A stretch of 64,000 nt of DNA from DATEVL01 sp035281845. GTDB taxonomy: Bacteria > Chloroflexota > Anaerolineae > Anaerolineales > E44-bin32. The position numbers were made by a program, and so were the translations under genes. The notes under the pieces are model-generated. The model was not told the origin of the DNA and made no database searches. It saw only the letters and a program-made list of their open reading frames with translations. Every line of letters starts with the position of its first letter. Position 1 is the stretch's first letter. Location of the stretch: contig DATEVL010000082.1 in assembly GCA_035281845.1 (NCBI GenBank), forward strand, positions 14,123 to 78,122, written 5' to 3'. Of this stretch, positions 1 to 8,403 are shown in pieces.

Positions 1-93
1 ATTCGCTTCGAGCAGCCCGCGCAGGACTTCCGCTTCGGCCCGGCTCAGGTCGCTGGCGATACTGACCAACGGGGCATTCTCGCCTGAAGTCAT
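1..93 (-). CDS. DUF2007-like small protein, N-terminus only
   Basis: An open frame runs off the left edge from an ATG at 93 and gives 31 residues, beginning MTSGENAPLVSIASDL. The stretch SRAEAEVLRGLLEAN resembles the N-terminal helix of DUF2007 (putative signal-transducing) proteins, where a short strand is followed by an 'AEAELxRGLLEAxG' helix. It is divergent from the 529-residue gene and shares a 51-bp intergenic region with it. The function of DUF2007 is not established. The call rests on a short segment, so the family assignment is tentative while the reading frame is likely. Confidence 0.45.
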   Translation of the reverse strand, partial: MTSGENAPLVSIASDLSRAEAEVLRGLLEAN

Positions 94-102
94 GGCCTGT
101 AG

Positions 103-108
103 TATAAT
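103..108 (+). promoter_or_regulatory. -10 box (TATAAT) upstream of the first rightward gene
   Basis: A perfect TATAAT hexamer lies 36 nt before the TTG start at 145. No convincing -35 hexamer is seen 16-18 bp upstream. Confidence 0.45.
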
Positions 109-144
109 GCCCGCCCGCATCCGTACGCATCGCACGGCTTACCT

Positions 145-1734
145 TTGACCCCCGAGCTCGCACGCCCAATCGATTGGATTCGATTCGAGGTCGAAGACCG
201 CGACCTGGAGGTGATCACCAACCTCCTGCTGGAGCGCGAAGTTCCCCTCACGACGGAGGAGATGTCTCACGCCGTCGTGGAACGAAGGCTGGCGCAGCAG
301 GAAGCCATCTTCGCCGCGGGTGCTGCACCGGGGGCGCCCTACTTGCCTCGAGAGAGATACCCTGTCGGGGCCTCGGTCTTCTTCCCTGCCCTCGACGGCG
401 CCGCCGGAGTCGTAGTCGCGGAGCGTGATGGGGTCAATCCTGATCTGGGATCTTTCAAAGTGATTCGCGTTCGATTCGGCCAGAACGGAGAGACGCGAGA
501 GTTCGTCTCAGGCCTGGCGGACCACCGGCTGAACCACGTGGCCGAGGCGCCGCCGCCATCGGATGGCGCCGATGAGATCGAAGGTGTGCTGCAGCGGCAT
601 GGTCGAAGGATCGAAGAAGCTCTGGAACGACGCCTCAGCGAAACGCGTGAGATCGTTCGCATCGCCGGCCGCTGGTTCCCCTCCGCCTTGCTGGCGGAGA
701 TCCACCAGGGACACCTCAATCTGGCGGAAGCCGTGCTCGATGTCAGCGGAGGGGGGCCGCTGCCGACCCCGGAGCTGCTGACTCACGTCGATCTCCCGGA
801 GTCTTTCGATCCGGCTCTGGCGCAATTCTCGCTGGATTACGCCCTGCAGCAGGACGATCGTTTCGATGAGGTCGGGCCGGCCGGCCTGGTGTTATGGTAC
901 CTGCGTCGTCTGGAGCCGCCGGATGTCCTTTCCACTCCGGCGCGCCTCGAACCTGTAGCCGCCGAGGAAAGCCGCGTCGGCCTGACCCCGGAGCTGCTTT
1001 CCCTCGAGGCAAGTCTGGATGACGAGCACTCTCCCCTTCCGGTTCCGGACGAGGCGCCGCAGGAAGTCGTCCTCCCGCTGCTTTTTCCACACTGGCGCGC
1101 CGGGACGCTTCCGCTCTCCGCCCGCCTTCGGCCCCTGTTCCCGACGGCCTATGAAGCGCCCCGCATCCGTTTCATCCTGGTCGATGGCCACAGCGGCGAC
1201 CGTTTTCCCGGATGGGTCGTACGCGGTCCGCGCTACGTCTTCGGTCTGGCCGATTGGTACCGGCGCTACGAGGTCCCGGCCGGAGGGTTGATCAGAGTGC
1301 GGCGCGGAGAGGCGCCGGGAGAGGTCATCGTGGCTGCGGCGGAACGGCGGCGTCGCAACGAATGGATCCGCACGGCCATGGTGCGCCCGGACGGCTCGAT
1401 CGGCTTCACGATGTTGAGGCAGCCGGTCGGCACGTCCTATGAGGAACGCATGATCGTCGGAGTGACGGATCCGCAGGCGCTTGATGCCGCCTGGCTGAAT
1501 CGGCGACTGCGCAAGGAGCCGCTCGAGCGTCTCGTGCAGGACGTGTTCCTCGAACTGGCGAAGCTCAACCCCCAGAGCGCGGTCCACGCCGAAGCGTTGT
1601 ATTCGGGCGTCAATGTCCTGGCGCGGACTCCGCCGGCGGCCGTATTCACACAGCTGCAGAAGCGCCGCGTCTACCAGTACGTCGGCGACCTCTACTGGCG
1701 GTGGGCCGAGGGGTTGGAGGCCGCCTCCTCGTGA
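145..1734 (+). CDS. Uncharacterised 529-residue protein
   Basis: A long uninterrupted frame from a TTG start, followed by a gene whose GTG start overlaps its stop. I do not recognise a domain. There is no signal peptide and no membrane segment. The sequence is acidic and rich in Leu, Arg and Pro, and the C-terminal third looks like a folded mixed alpha/beta domain with many charged residues. The overlap with the next gene implies the two products are made together. TTG is chosen because it is the first start codon in frame after the TATAAT box. A cytosolic protein is likely; a function cannot be given from sequence alone. Confidence 0.75.
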   Translation: MTPELARPIDWIRFEVEDRDLEVITNLLLEREVPLTTEEMSHAVVERRLAQQEAIFAAGAAPGAPYLPRERYPVGASVFFPALDGAAGVVVAERDGVNPDLGSFKVIRVRFGQNGETREFVSGLADHRLNHVAEAPPPSDGADEIEGVLQRHGRRIEEALERRLSETREIVRIAGRWFPSALLAEIHQGHLNLAEAVLDVSGGGPLPTPELLTHVDLPESFDPALAQFSLDYALQQDDRFDEVGPAGLVLWYLRRLEPPDVLSTPARLEPVAAEESRVGLTPELLSLEASLDDEHSPLPVPDEAPQEVVLPLLFPHWRAGTLPLSARLRPLFPTAYEAPRIRFILVDGHSGDRFPGWVVRGPRYVFGLADWYRRYEVPAGGLIRVRRGEAPGEVIVAAAERRRRNEWIRTAMVRPDGSIGFTMLRQPVGTSYEERMIVGVTDPQALDAAWLNRRLRKEPLERLVQDVFLELAKLNPQSAVHAEALYSGVNVLARTPPAAVFTQLQKRRVYQYVGDLYWRWAEGLEAASS

Positions 1735-2174
1735 GCTTTCCCACCGCGCCGCACGGCCTGCTCCGCCCGAGCCTCGAAACGAAGTTCCATATCGACTACG
1801 ATTGGTGGCAGCGAGCCGACCGGGATCTGGAAGTCTTCCTGCAGGACTATCTTTGCCCGGAGCATCGGGCGGAGTTGGCGGAGATCGAGGGCGACCTGAT
1901 CTTCGATCACGTCGATCCGGATACAGGCGAAGTCCGCCAGATTGGGGGAATGCAACAGATCCTGATGACCCACTGCGCCCGGCAGCCGGGATACATCGAT
2001 CCACAGAGCAGCCTGGTCGACGCCGTTTTCCGGCTCCTGCTCGCCTCCGGGAACACCCCCATCTCCTCCAGCGAGCTGGGCCAGCGTCTCAGCCGTCCGT
2101 CCCAGACGATTCTCCGAACGCTCTCGGCCCCGCGAGTCTACAAGGGCATCCGCCCGATCCTCGAGGGCGGCTGA
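1731..2174 (+). CDS. Uncharacterised 147-residue partner protein
   Basis: The GTG start overlaps the stop of the upstream gene by 4 nt (GTGA), the classic arrangement for translational coupling. An in-frame ATG at 1701 would add ten residues but would overlap more, so GTG at 1731 is preferred. The protein has an acidic middle part (residues about 25-65). The C-terminal segment, around SSSELGQRLSRPSQTILRTL, could form a small helix-turn-helix, so DNA binding is possible but unproven. No family is recognised. Co-expression with the 529-residue protein suggests they act together. Confidence 0.7.
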   Translation: MSFPTAPHGLLRPSLETKFHIDYDWWQRADRDLEVFLQDYLCPEHRAELAEIEGDLIFDHVDPDTGEVRQIGGMQQILMTHCARQPGYIDPQSSLVDAVFRLLLASGNTPISSSELGQRLSRPSQTILRTLSAPRVYKGIRPILEGG

Positions 2175-2175
2175 C

Positions 2176-2240
2176 AAGTCGTTAGTCATCAGTGACCAGT
2201 CATCAGTCACCAGTCGTCAGTGACCGGTCGTCAGCTATCG
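2176..2240. repeat. Heptanucleotide array, GTSRYCA type
   Basis: Directly after the stop codon the sequence reads as degenerate 7-bp units such as GTCATCA, GTGACCA, GTCACCA and GTCGTCA, kept in register for about nine units. The same unit family occurs at five other intergenic places in this window. Units vary at two or three positions, so this is not a CRISPR array. Confidence 0.7.
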
Positions 2241-2329
2241 GGCATTGGCATTGGGGGAATAGTGGGTGGCTCAAGGGATCGGTGCCGGCCCGGGATCTCG
2301 ATCCGCGACGACTGACCACCGACCACTGT

Positions 2330-2358
2330 TTGACCGTCTATTGTGAATCGCCTAGAAT
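2330..2358 (+). promoter_or_regulatory. tRNA-Arg promoter (TTGACC-17 bp-TAGAAT)
   Basis: TTGACC at 2330-2335 and TAGAAT at 2353-2358 are separated by 17 bp. The -10 box ends 8 nt before the first base of the tRNA, which fits transcription starting at or next to the mature 5' end. Confidence 0.8.
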
Positions 2359-2366
2359 GAAAACCG

Positions 2367-2439
2367 GCCCCTGTAGCTCAATGGACAGAGCGCCGGACTT
2401 CTAATCCGTAGGTTGTGCGTTCGAGTCGCACCAGGGGCG
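2367..2439 (+). tRNA. tRNA-Arg (anticodon TCT)
   Basis: A full cloverleaf can be folded by eye. The acceptor stem pairs GCCCCTG with CAGGGGC and leaves discriminator G. The D arm is GCTC/GAGC, and the T arm is GTGCG-TTCGAGT-CGCAC. The anticodon loop is CTTCTAA, with anticodon TCT reading AGA. The top base pair of the anticodon stem is C-T, a mismatch. The CCA end is not encoded. A -10/-35 promoter lies just upstream and a hairpin terminator just downstream, so it is transcribed as a single gene. Confidence 0.95.
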
Positions 2440-2453
2440 CTGCAAGCAAAGCT

Positions 2454-2478
2454 CCCCGCCGGCTTCAAGCTTGCGGGG
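2454..2478 (+). terminator. Hairpin terminator after tRNA-Arg
   Basis: CCCCGC (2454-2459) pairs with GCGGGG (2473-2478), with an inner GCTT/AAGC pairing, and is followed by a pyrimidine- and T-rich stretch. It lies between the tRNA and the convergent end of uvrB, so it may serve both. Confidence 0.6.
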
Positions 2479-2501
2479 ACCTTCTGTATTTGCCGTTGCC
2501 C

Positions 2502-4538
2502 CTATCGACCTCCGCTCAAGAGCTTCGCCCTGCGCCAGGGCGCCGCGGTTTCCTGCTCGGCCACGATCTGGCGCAGGTCGTAGATCTCGTCCCGCAAGGC
2601 GGCCGCCTTCTCGAACTCGAGCCCTTCTGCCGCCATCTTCATTTGCTTCTCGAGATCACGAATCACTCGCGCCAGCTCGTCTCGTGGAAGATCCGCCGGC
2701 CGGCCGGCGCGGTATTCGCCGCGCGGCTCGGCGACGGCTTGCGCCGTGAGCTGGTTGGTCAGGTCGCGTACGGCCTTGACTACGGTTAGCGGCTCGATCC
2801 CGTGATCCTGGTTGAACTGAAGCTGCTTGGCCCGCCGGCGATCGGTCTCGTCCAGCGCCCGCCGCATGGAATCGGTGATCTTGTCGGCGTACATGATCAC
2901 CAGACCGCTCACATTCCGGGCAGCCCGGCCGATCGTCTGGATCAACGCCTGCTCGGATCGGAGAAAGCCCTCCTTGTCCGCGTCCAGGATGGCGACCAAC
3001 GAGACTTCCGGCAGGTCCAGGCCCTCCCGCAGTAGATTGATCCCGACCACGACATCGTAGACTCCCAAGCGCAGATCCCGCAGGATCTCGACGCGCTCGA
3101 TGGTTTCGATCTCGGAGTGCAGGTAGTGAACCTTGACCTGCATCTCGAGCAGATAGTCCGCCAGGTCCTCGGCCATGCGCTTGGTTAGAGTCGTCACCAG
3201 CGCGCGTTCGCCGACGGCGACCCGGCGCTGGATCTCCCCCACCAGGTCGTCGATCTGCCCGGTGACCGGGCGCACCTCGACCTGAGGGTCGACCAGGCCG
3301 GTCGGCCGGATGATCTGCTCAACCACTTGCGCCGCCCGCGCCAGCTCATACGGCCCGGGCGTGGCCGTGGTGTAAATGACCTGACCCGTGCGGGCCTCGA
3401 ACTCCGGGAAGGAGAGGGGGCGGTTATCCAGCGCCGACGGCAGGCGGAAACCGTAGTCGACCAGCGTTTCCTTGCGAGTTCGGTCGCCGCCGTACATCCC
3501 GTTGATCTGCGGCACGGTCATGTGACTCTCGTCGATGATCAGCAGGTAATCCGGAGGGAAGTAGTCGACCAGAGTCCACGGCGGCGAACCGGGCGGCCGT
3601 TCATCCAGGTGGCGCGAGTAGTTCTCGATCCCGCTGCAGTAGCCAACCTCGCGCAACATTTCGAGGTCGTAGCGTGTGCGCTGCTCGAGGCGCTGGGCTT
3701 CGAGCAGCTTGTCCCGGGCGCGCAGCCAGGCCAGGCGCTCGTCCAATTCGGCTTCGATGGCGGCCAGCGCCCCCTTGAGCTTCTCCTCCTCGGTGATGTA
3801 GTGCTTGGCCGGGTAGATGGCGACTTCACTGCGCTCGGCCAGGAGCTCGCCGGTGAGGGGGTCGAACTCGATGATCCGCTCGACTTCCTCGTCGAAGAAG
3901 CTGATGCGGACGCCGTGCTGCTCGTAGGCCGGGATGACCTCCAGGGTGTCGCCGCGAACGCGGAAGGCGCCCGGCCGGAGCTGGGTGTCGTTACGCTCAT
4001 ACTGGCTTTCGACCAGTTGGCGCAGCACCGCATTGCGCCGGTAGCGCTGCCCGGTCTGGAGCTGCAGCACGACCCGGCCGTAGGCCTCCGGACTGCCGAT
4101 GCCGTAGATGCAAGACACCGAAGCGACCACCACGACGTCCCGCCGTGAGATGACCGAGGTCGTCGTCGACAAGCGCAGCCGCTCGATCTCCTCGTTGACC
4201 TCGGTCTCTTTCTCGATATACAGATCGTGGCGGGGGACGTAGGCCTCCGGTTGGTAGTAATCGTAGTAGGAGACGAAGTATTCGACGGCGTTGTTGGGAA
4301 AGAACTCCCGGAATTCGGCATAGAGCTGGGCCGCCAGCGTCTTGTTGTGGGCCATCACCAGAGCCGGCCGCTGCACCTGGGCGATGACGTTCGCCATGGT
4401 GAACGTCTTGCCCGTGGCCGTCGCGCCGAGCAGCACCTGGTGTTTGTCGCCGCGACTCAGCCCCGCGACGAGCTCGGCGATCGCCTCCGGCTGGTCGCCC
4501 ATCGGGGAGTAGGGCGCGTGAAGTTCGAAGTCAGTCAT
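2502..4538 (-). CDS. uvrB: UvrABC system protein B (excision nuclease subunit)
   Basis: Damage-verifying helicase subunit of nucleotide excision repair. It is loaded by UvrA and positions UvrC for incision. The protein is 678 residues, normal for UvrB. Visible motifs are Walker A GATATGKT at residues 38-45, the beta-hairpin region rich in Tyr (VSYYDYYQPEAYVP), helicase motif II around IIDESH, the helicase C half with TIGRAARN, and a C-terminal UVR motif (FEKAAALRDEIYDLR) that contacts UvrC. It stands alone, convergent to tRNA-Arg. A TAGAAT box lies 11 nt before the ATG. No LexA-type operator is evident to me upstream. Confidence 0.97.
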   Translation of the reverse strand: MTDFELHAPYSPMGDQPEAIAELVAGLSRGDKHQVLLGATATGKTFTMANVIAQVQRPALVMAHNKTLAAQLYAEFREFFPNNAVEYFVSYYDYYQPEAYVPRHDLYIEKETEVNEEIERLRLSTTTSVISRRDVVVVASVSCIYGIGSPEAYGRVVLQLQTGQRYRRNAVLRQLVESQYERNDTQLRPGAFRVRGDTLEVIPAYEQHGVRISFFDEEVERIIEFDPLTGELLAERSEVAIYPAKHYITEEEKLKGALAAIEAELDERLAWLRARDKLLEAQRLEQRTRYDLEMLREVGYCSGIENYSRHLDERPPGSPPWTLVDYFPPDYLLIIDESHMTVPQINGMYGGDRTRKETLVDYGFRLPSALDNRPLSFPEFEARTGQVIYTTATPGPYELARAAQVVEQIIRPTGLVDPQVEVRPVTGQIDDLVGEIQRRVAVGERALVTTLTKRMAEDLADYLLEMQVKVHYLHSEIETIERVEILRDLRLGVYDVVVGINLLREGLDLPEVSLVAILDADKEGFLRSEQALIQTIGRAARNVSGLVIMYADKITDSMRRALDETDRRRAKQLQFNQDHGIEPLTVVKAVRDLTNQLTAQAVAEPRGEYRAGRPADLPRDELARVIRDLEKQMKMAAEGLEFEKAAALRDEIYDLRQIVAEQETAAPWRRAKLLSGGR

Positions 4539-4549
4539 CGGAGCGAATC

Positions 4550-4555
4550 ATTCTA
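4550..4555 (-). promoter_or_regulatory. uvrB -10 box (TAGAAT)
   Basis: TAGAAT on the minus strand ends 11 nt before the uvrB ATG, so the mRNA leader would be only a few bases long. No clear -35 is seen; the upstream DNA is heptamer repeat. Confidence 0.5.
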
Positions 4556-4560
4556 ACACC

Positions 4561-4735
4561 CGCAGTGATGGTGACTGGCGATGGGTGACTGGCGATGGGT
4601 GGCTGACGATGGGTGACTGGAGATTGGCGATTGGAGATTGGAGATTAGCGAGTTGCGACTGATGGTTAACAGAAGGTTTGGCTGAAGGCTGACCGCTGAC
4701 AGCTGACAGCTTGTTTCTGACCACTGGCCACTACT
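4561..4735. repeat. Composite heptamer array with 60-bp core
   Basis: The interval between uvrB and the PHP gene is almost entirely repeat. Units of GTGACTGGCGATGG and GATTGGA/GATTAGC type come first. They are followed by a core at 4661-4720 that ends TTGTTTCTGA, and by CTGACCA-type units. The 60-bp core is present in inverted orientation at 34681-34740 with about five mismatches. It is therefore a dispersed element rather than local slippage only. Confidence 0.8.
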
Positions 4736-5800
4736 TCACGCCGTCACATAGATCGGGTTGCTGTAGATCCAGCCGCGTAACGCGCCGTGATGATACAGGT
4801 GCGCCTCGACCCGGTACGCGCCAGGTTGGGTGACGACCTCCACCGCGGCCATCGACCTGGACCAGTGCCGGACCGGAGTGCCGTTGCGCAGCAAGACCAG
4901 GTGGGCGGGGCGGGGTGTCCGGATTTGAAAAGTCACTCCCAGGCCGACCGACAGTCGCTCGCCCATCTCGGCCCTTCCCAAATGGCCCTGGGCCTGGAAG
5001 CGGAAACCGCGCGTGGAGGCCGGCCAGTCACATCCGACAAAACAACGGCCATGACGAAGGGCGTGGAAGACCCGCCGGCGGTCCTCCTCCATTTCGCCAT
5101 GGAGCGGTTCGTCGAGCAGGACGTGAGTGTTGACCGTCCGAAAGAGGAAGACTCCCGGCAGTATCGTCCGCCGCAGCGGGCCCAGCCGCCCGGGAAAGGC
5201 GTGAGCGTCAGCCCCGCCGATCGCCGTCAGACGCTGGCCCACGCCGAGAAGCGCGTCCCATCGCTGCAGCGTTTCGGCGAACGGGGCTCGAGCAATCCAA
5301 CCGGGATGGTACGCATACAGGGCCGCCCACAGCCGTGATCGCAGGAGGCTCTTGAATTCCGTCATGTAGTTCCAAATCTCGAGGCCCTGGTAACCCTCCA
5401 CCTGCCAGTCGACCCACGACAGGTCGGTACCCGGGCGGGCCGGTGCGCCACGATCGAAAGGGTGCGCCAGGAAGGCCAGACCCCCGCTCTGCGCCACGGC
5501 TTCCAGGAGACGCGCCGGCTCGGTGGCCAGTGGCGCCAGCTCGCGCCGCGCTTCGTAAACCAGCAGATGATTCTTTTGCGGCTGCCGGGCCGGGTCGTGG
5601 ATCTCCTCGCCGGTGACGAGCAACACTTGCCGGCCATGGTTGTAACGATAACCGTCGAAACCGTCGACCCAGACGTTGTGATCGGTCACAGCGACGACGT
5701 CCAGACCGGCGCGCAACGCCTCCTGGGCGATCGTCTCGTGATCGGTCCAGCCGTCGGAGTAAACGGTGTGAGAGTGGAGGTTGGCGACGATCTCGAACAT
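4736..5800 (-). CDS. PHP-domain metal-dependent hydrolase (CehA/McbA-like)
   Basis: A 354-residue protein of the polymerase-and-histidinol-phosphatase fold. The metal-binding start motif HSHTVYSDG lies at residues 9-17, followed by VTDHN near residue 40, LAHPF in the middle and GGADAH further on, all typical PHP ligands. The C-terminal 100 residues form a beta-rich extension like that of CehA/McbA family proteins. The family hydrolyses phosphoesters or related bonds; the substrate is unknown. There is no signal peptide, so the protein is cytosolic. A GATAAT -10 box lies at 5827-5832, and the gene is transcribed alone. Confidence 0.85.
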   Translation of the reverse strand: MFEIVANLHSHTVYSDGWTDHETIAQEALRAGLDVVAVTDHNVWVDGFDGYRYNHGRQVLLVTGEEIHDPARQPQKNHLLVYEARRELAPLATEPARLLEAVAQSGGLAFLAHPFDRGAPARPGTDLSWVDWQVEGYQGLEIWNYMTEFKSLLRSRLWAALYAYHPGWIARAPFAETLQRWDALLGVGQRLTAIGGADAHAFPGRLGPLRRTILPGVFLFRTVNTHVLLDEPLHGEMEEDRRRVFHALRHGRCFVGCDWPASTRGFRFQAQGHLGRAEMGERLSVGLGVTFQIRTPRPAHLVLLRNGTPVRHWSRSMAAVEVVTQPGAYRVEAHLYHHGALRGWIYSNPIYVTA

Positions 5801-6169
5801 GAACGCTGCCGCGGACGGGCCCGAGGATTATCGCACGAGAGGCGGGTCCACCGGCCAACATGGACGTGGCGCTGCCGGAGCTGCGCGCTGCGGGGCTTAC
5901 GGACCGGACGGGGTGCGCAATCTCATCACCCCGTGACGTGCTTGCGAGCCCCCGAAAGGGGGCGAAGCAATCTCCTCATTGGGGAGATTGCCACGCCGTC
6001 CCTCGGCGGCCTCGGGACGGCTCGCAATGACGCGGTTGGACAAAGGGTCGCTGCTGCAAACCGGCCCGGCTCCCGATGCTCCAGGGCGTCTCGAGGGAAG
6101 GACGGGCAAGCTTCGCCGTCAAGGTGCGGCACCCGGCGAACCTGGTGAGGGGATTCGGCGCTAGGCGGC
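5801..6169. repeat. Intergenic region with REP-like palindromes
   Basis: No gene is seen in this 369-bp gap. From about 5930 to 6035 it holds palindromic blocks: CCCCCGAAAGGGGG, a CTCATTGGGGAG segment, and CCGTCCCTCGG facing CCTCGGGACGG. They are framed by GCAATCTCC and CTCGCAATGACG, the kind of ends seen in bacterial REP-type dispersed elements. The remainder is unremarkable GC-rich DNA. No transposase is nearby, so any element would depend on one elsewhere. Confidence 0.55.
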
Positions 6170-6553
6170 TTAGCTTGGAGAGCGGTGCGAGGGTTGAGGG
6201 GCGCCGATCGCGTTCCCGGGGGTGACCAGCTGAGCGCCGCAGAGGGCGCAGACCGCGATCAGCAGCTGGCGCTGCCCGGAAGTCAGCGGCGCCAGGTGGG
6301 TGACGACGATCTGGAACCGCTCCTGCGTCAGACCCTCCAGCAGTTCGTTCCAGGCAGGTCCGGCCGGATGTTCGTCGACCATCCACTGAATTGACTTCGG
6401 GTCGTACGGCCCCAACAGACCTTCGAGGCCGGCTTCCGTCTCTTGATCGGTCGCGAGCCAGGCAAACAACGGCCCGCTATCGGGCGACGAAAGCGGAGGC
6501 CGGTCAATCACATAGATGGCGATCGCTTGTGTCTTCGGAGAGGCGTCCAGCAT
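6170..6553 (-). CDS. Uncharacterised 127-residue protein
   Basis: A small cytosolic protein that I do not recognise. The frame could open further upstream, but the ATG at 6553 has AGGTGA 7 nt before it and a TATGAT box at 6585-6590, so this start is chosen. The product begins MLDASPKTQAIAIYV and seems to be alpha/beta: a strand (AIAIYVID), then helices, then another strand (FQIVVTHLA) and a Cys-containing helix. This pattern is loosely like a resolvase or Rossmann-type fold, but no catalytic motif is visible. It is transcribed alone, divergent from the CAP-domain lipoprotein. Confidence 0.6.
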   Translation of the reverse strand: MLDASPKTQAIAIYVIDRPPLSSPDSGPLFAWLATDQETEAGLEGLLGPYDPKSIQWMVDEHPAGPAWNELLEGLTQERFQIVVTHLAPLTSGQRQLLIAVCALCGAQLVTPGNAIGAPQPSHRSPS

Positions 6554-6751
6554 TTCTCGGTCACCTGTCGCTTTCTTCCACAATATCATACGTGAGTCGG
6601 CTAGGCAATCATCCGGGCTTCCGGTGAACGGGAGGTCAACGGATTGTAACGGGCCTGATACGCAGGCAGAACCGGCCTGTATCACAAACGCGGCGGGCCC
6701 ACCAAGTTCTTCGCGGGCGTAGAATCGGCCGCGGCCGGTGCAAGGGAAACC

Positions 6752-7402
6752 ATGGTCCGCCTGCGTCTGATCGTAACGCTGTTACTTGCCACGACCAGCT
6801 GCGGGCAAGCCGACGTTCTAAGGCCGTCCCCCGTTCCCAAACCGACGACGACCCGTACCCCGTTCCTTCCAGGAGGGTTTGTCGGACTGCCCACGGTCGA
6901 AGTCCTGGCGACCGAGTCCCGAGGGTCAGACGATGTGCCTGTGCCGACCAGCGTCCTCATCGCTGCTGTGACGGAATCACCGACGGGGCCTGGCGAGCTG
7001 CTCGATCTGCCAACCATCATTGAGACGATGAACCGGATTCGCGAGCGCGAAGGTGTACCGGGTCTTGTCAGCAGCCCCGACCTAGCCCGGATCGCGCAAG
7101 TTCGCTCCGAGGAGCTTTCCCAGACGCGGTCGCTTTGGCACGTCGATCCCTCATCAGGAACGACACCGGGGGATCGGATGGCGCAAGCCGGGTTCTCGGG
7201 CGCCCTTGCGGAGCATGTTATCGCCGTCAGCCTTGAGGCGGAAGACCCAGCCGGCACCGTGCTCCAGGCATGGCTCACCGATTCGTCCCACCGCCGCGAC
7301 GTGCTGGACTCGCAATTCGCGTTGACCGGGTTGGGCCTGTCGGAAGACGGCCAATGGCGGTACCTGGTCCAGCTTCTGGCCGAGAAGGGACCGGGGACGT
7401 AG
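6752..7402 (+). CDS. CAP (SCP/PR-1) domain lipoprotein
   Basis: A 216-residue exported protein. The N-terminus has a hydrophobic signal ending LLLATTSC, a weak lipobox with Cys17 as the likely lipidated residue. A Pro/Thr-rich linker follows to about residue 90. The rest is a CAP domain: MNRIREREGVPGL, then RSEEL, an LWHVD segment and AEHVI, with the paired His and Glu of the family, then WLTDSSHRRDVLD. Bacterial CAP proteins act outside the cell; their biochemical role is mostly unknown. A TAGAAT box at 6720-6725 and an AAGGGA ribosome site support the ATG start. The gene ends at a strong shared terminator. Confidence 0.85.
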   Translation: MVRLRLIVTLLLATTSCGQADVLRPSPVPKPTTTRTPFLPGGFVGLPTVEVLATESRGSDDVPVPTSVLIAAVTESPTGPGELLDLPTIIETMNRIREREGVPGLVSSPDLARIAQVRSEELSQTRSLWHVDPSSGTTPGDRMAQAGFSGALAEHVIAVSLEAEDPAGTVLQAWLTDSSHRRDVLDSQFALTGLGLSEDGQWRYLVQLLAEKGPGT

Positions 7403-7453
7403 AGATGCCCCTGCGGGCGTGCCTCGAGCCGGACGTCTTGTTCGAGCGACAAT

Positions 7454-7486
7454 AAACGGGCTGCGGGTTCATCCCGCAGCCCGTTT
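7454..7486. terminator. Bidirectional hairpin terminator
   Basis: A perfect 14-bp stem (AAACGGGCTGCGGG paired with CCCGCAGCCCGTTT) encloses a 5-nt loop. The A and T ends of the stem supply short U-tracts in either direction. It sits between the convergent CAP lipoprotein and DUF4203 genes. Confidence 0.85.
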
Positions 7487-7509
7487 CAGACATCCTTCGT
7501 GTGTTTGCT

Positions 7510-8142
7510 TTACCAGCGGTCGGGAGCCGGCGTAAGCATCCAGTTTCGCGTGTTGCGGTACTGCCCTGCGACCCCTACGACAAACAGCACCACATACGAA
7601 ATCAACCAGAAGGTTGAGTTCTGCATGGCGAGGCGGACCGTGGTGGCCCCGATGACGGCTTGAGGGACGACCCCGAACACAACCAGAAGCGTCCCGACGA
7701 CGGCGCCCGCTCCGATCAGCGCCGTCCCGATGATGACGATCCACTTCTGGAGGTTGAGCATGATGACGGCCGCCGCCAGGGCCACGCCGGCCGCGACGCC
7801 AACCAACCAGACGATCACGTCGCCCTGGATGCCGAGCACACCCATCAGCCCGACTCCCAGACCATAGCCGATCGAGGCTGAGAACAGGGCCACGGCGACG
7901 ATCCAGAACAGGTACGACAGGACGGCGAAGACCGCCCCGACGATAAATCCAACGGCCCAGCTTGTCACGGAAGCCAGGAACCCGTATCCGAACAAGGCCT
8001 GAAGCGTTTCTGCTCCCAGAGCAAAGCCGAAGATGAAGCCCCAAATCGGCAGCAGGACCAGAAAGACCTTGTACCCATTGAGCAGGACGACCAGCCCGAA
8101 GATCATAGCGATCAGCCCCGCGCACAACAGTTCGAACGACAT
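7510..8142 (-). CDS. DUF4203 (TMEM198-like) membrane protein
   Basis: A 210-residue integral membrane protein with about seven hydrophobic segments and a short polar C-terminus. The frame is open further upstream, but the ATG at 8142 is preceded by AAGGAGG at ideal distance and opens straight into the first membrane helix. Gly-rich helices (IWGFIFGFALG and similar) match DUF4203. The biochemical function of the family is unknown. It converges on the CAP lipoprotein gene and has no operon partner. Confidence 0.75.
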   Translation of the reverse strand: MSFELLCAGLIAMIFGLVVLLNGYKVFLVLLPIWGFIFGFALGAETLQALFGYGFLASVTSWAVGFIVGAVFAVLSYLFWIVAVALFSASIGYGLGVGLMGVLGIQGDVIVWLVGVAAGVALAAAVIMLNLQKWIVIIGTALIGAGAVVGTLLVVFGVVPQAVIGATTVRLAMQNSTFWLISYVVLFVVGVAGQYRNTRNWMLTPAPDRW

Positions 8143-8263
8143 CTCTTCCTCCTTGACCTGATTTGTTGGATTGGGTGAGGGCCCTCCGGCGGACGGCTCT
8201 CCCGACTGATGTAACCCTTCCGCCTTGGGGGAGTTGCGCGACCCCGGCCACGTGGACAGGCGG

Positions 8264-8403
8264 TATAATCCCCGCATTCCCCCCATATGTGCGAGTCCTC
8301 CCCCTTTGAACGAGCAAGGACCCGCCTGTGGGCTCCCCATCAGCCCTTATCGCACCCTCGGCCACCCCTTTTGGGCTGACCTTCCCTCGGCAGGGAGAGT
8401 CTG
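8264..8403 (+). promoter_or_regulatory. SulP promoter (-10 TATAAT) and long leader
   Basis: TATAAT at 8264-8269 gives a 5' leader of roughly 130 nt. The leader holds a 7-bp inverted repeat (TCAGCCC at 8340-8346, GGGCTGA at 8373-8379) and a small CCCTC/GAGGG-like fold close to the start codon. No known riboswitch class is recognised. A -35 box is not evident. Confidence 0.4.

Noticed and set aside
2802..4148. Plus-strand frames over uvrB
   Set aside because: Antisense to uvrB, no motif of their own.
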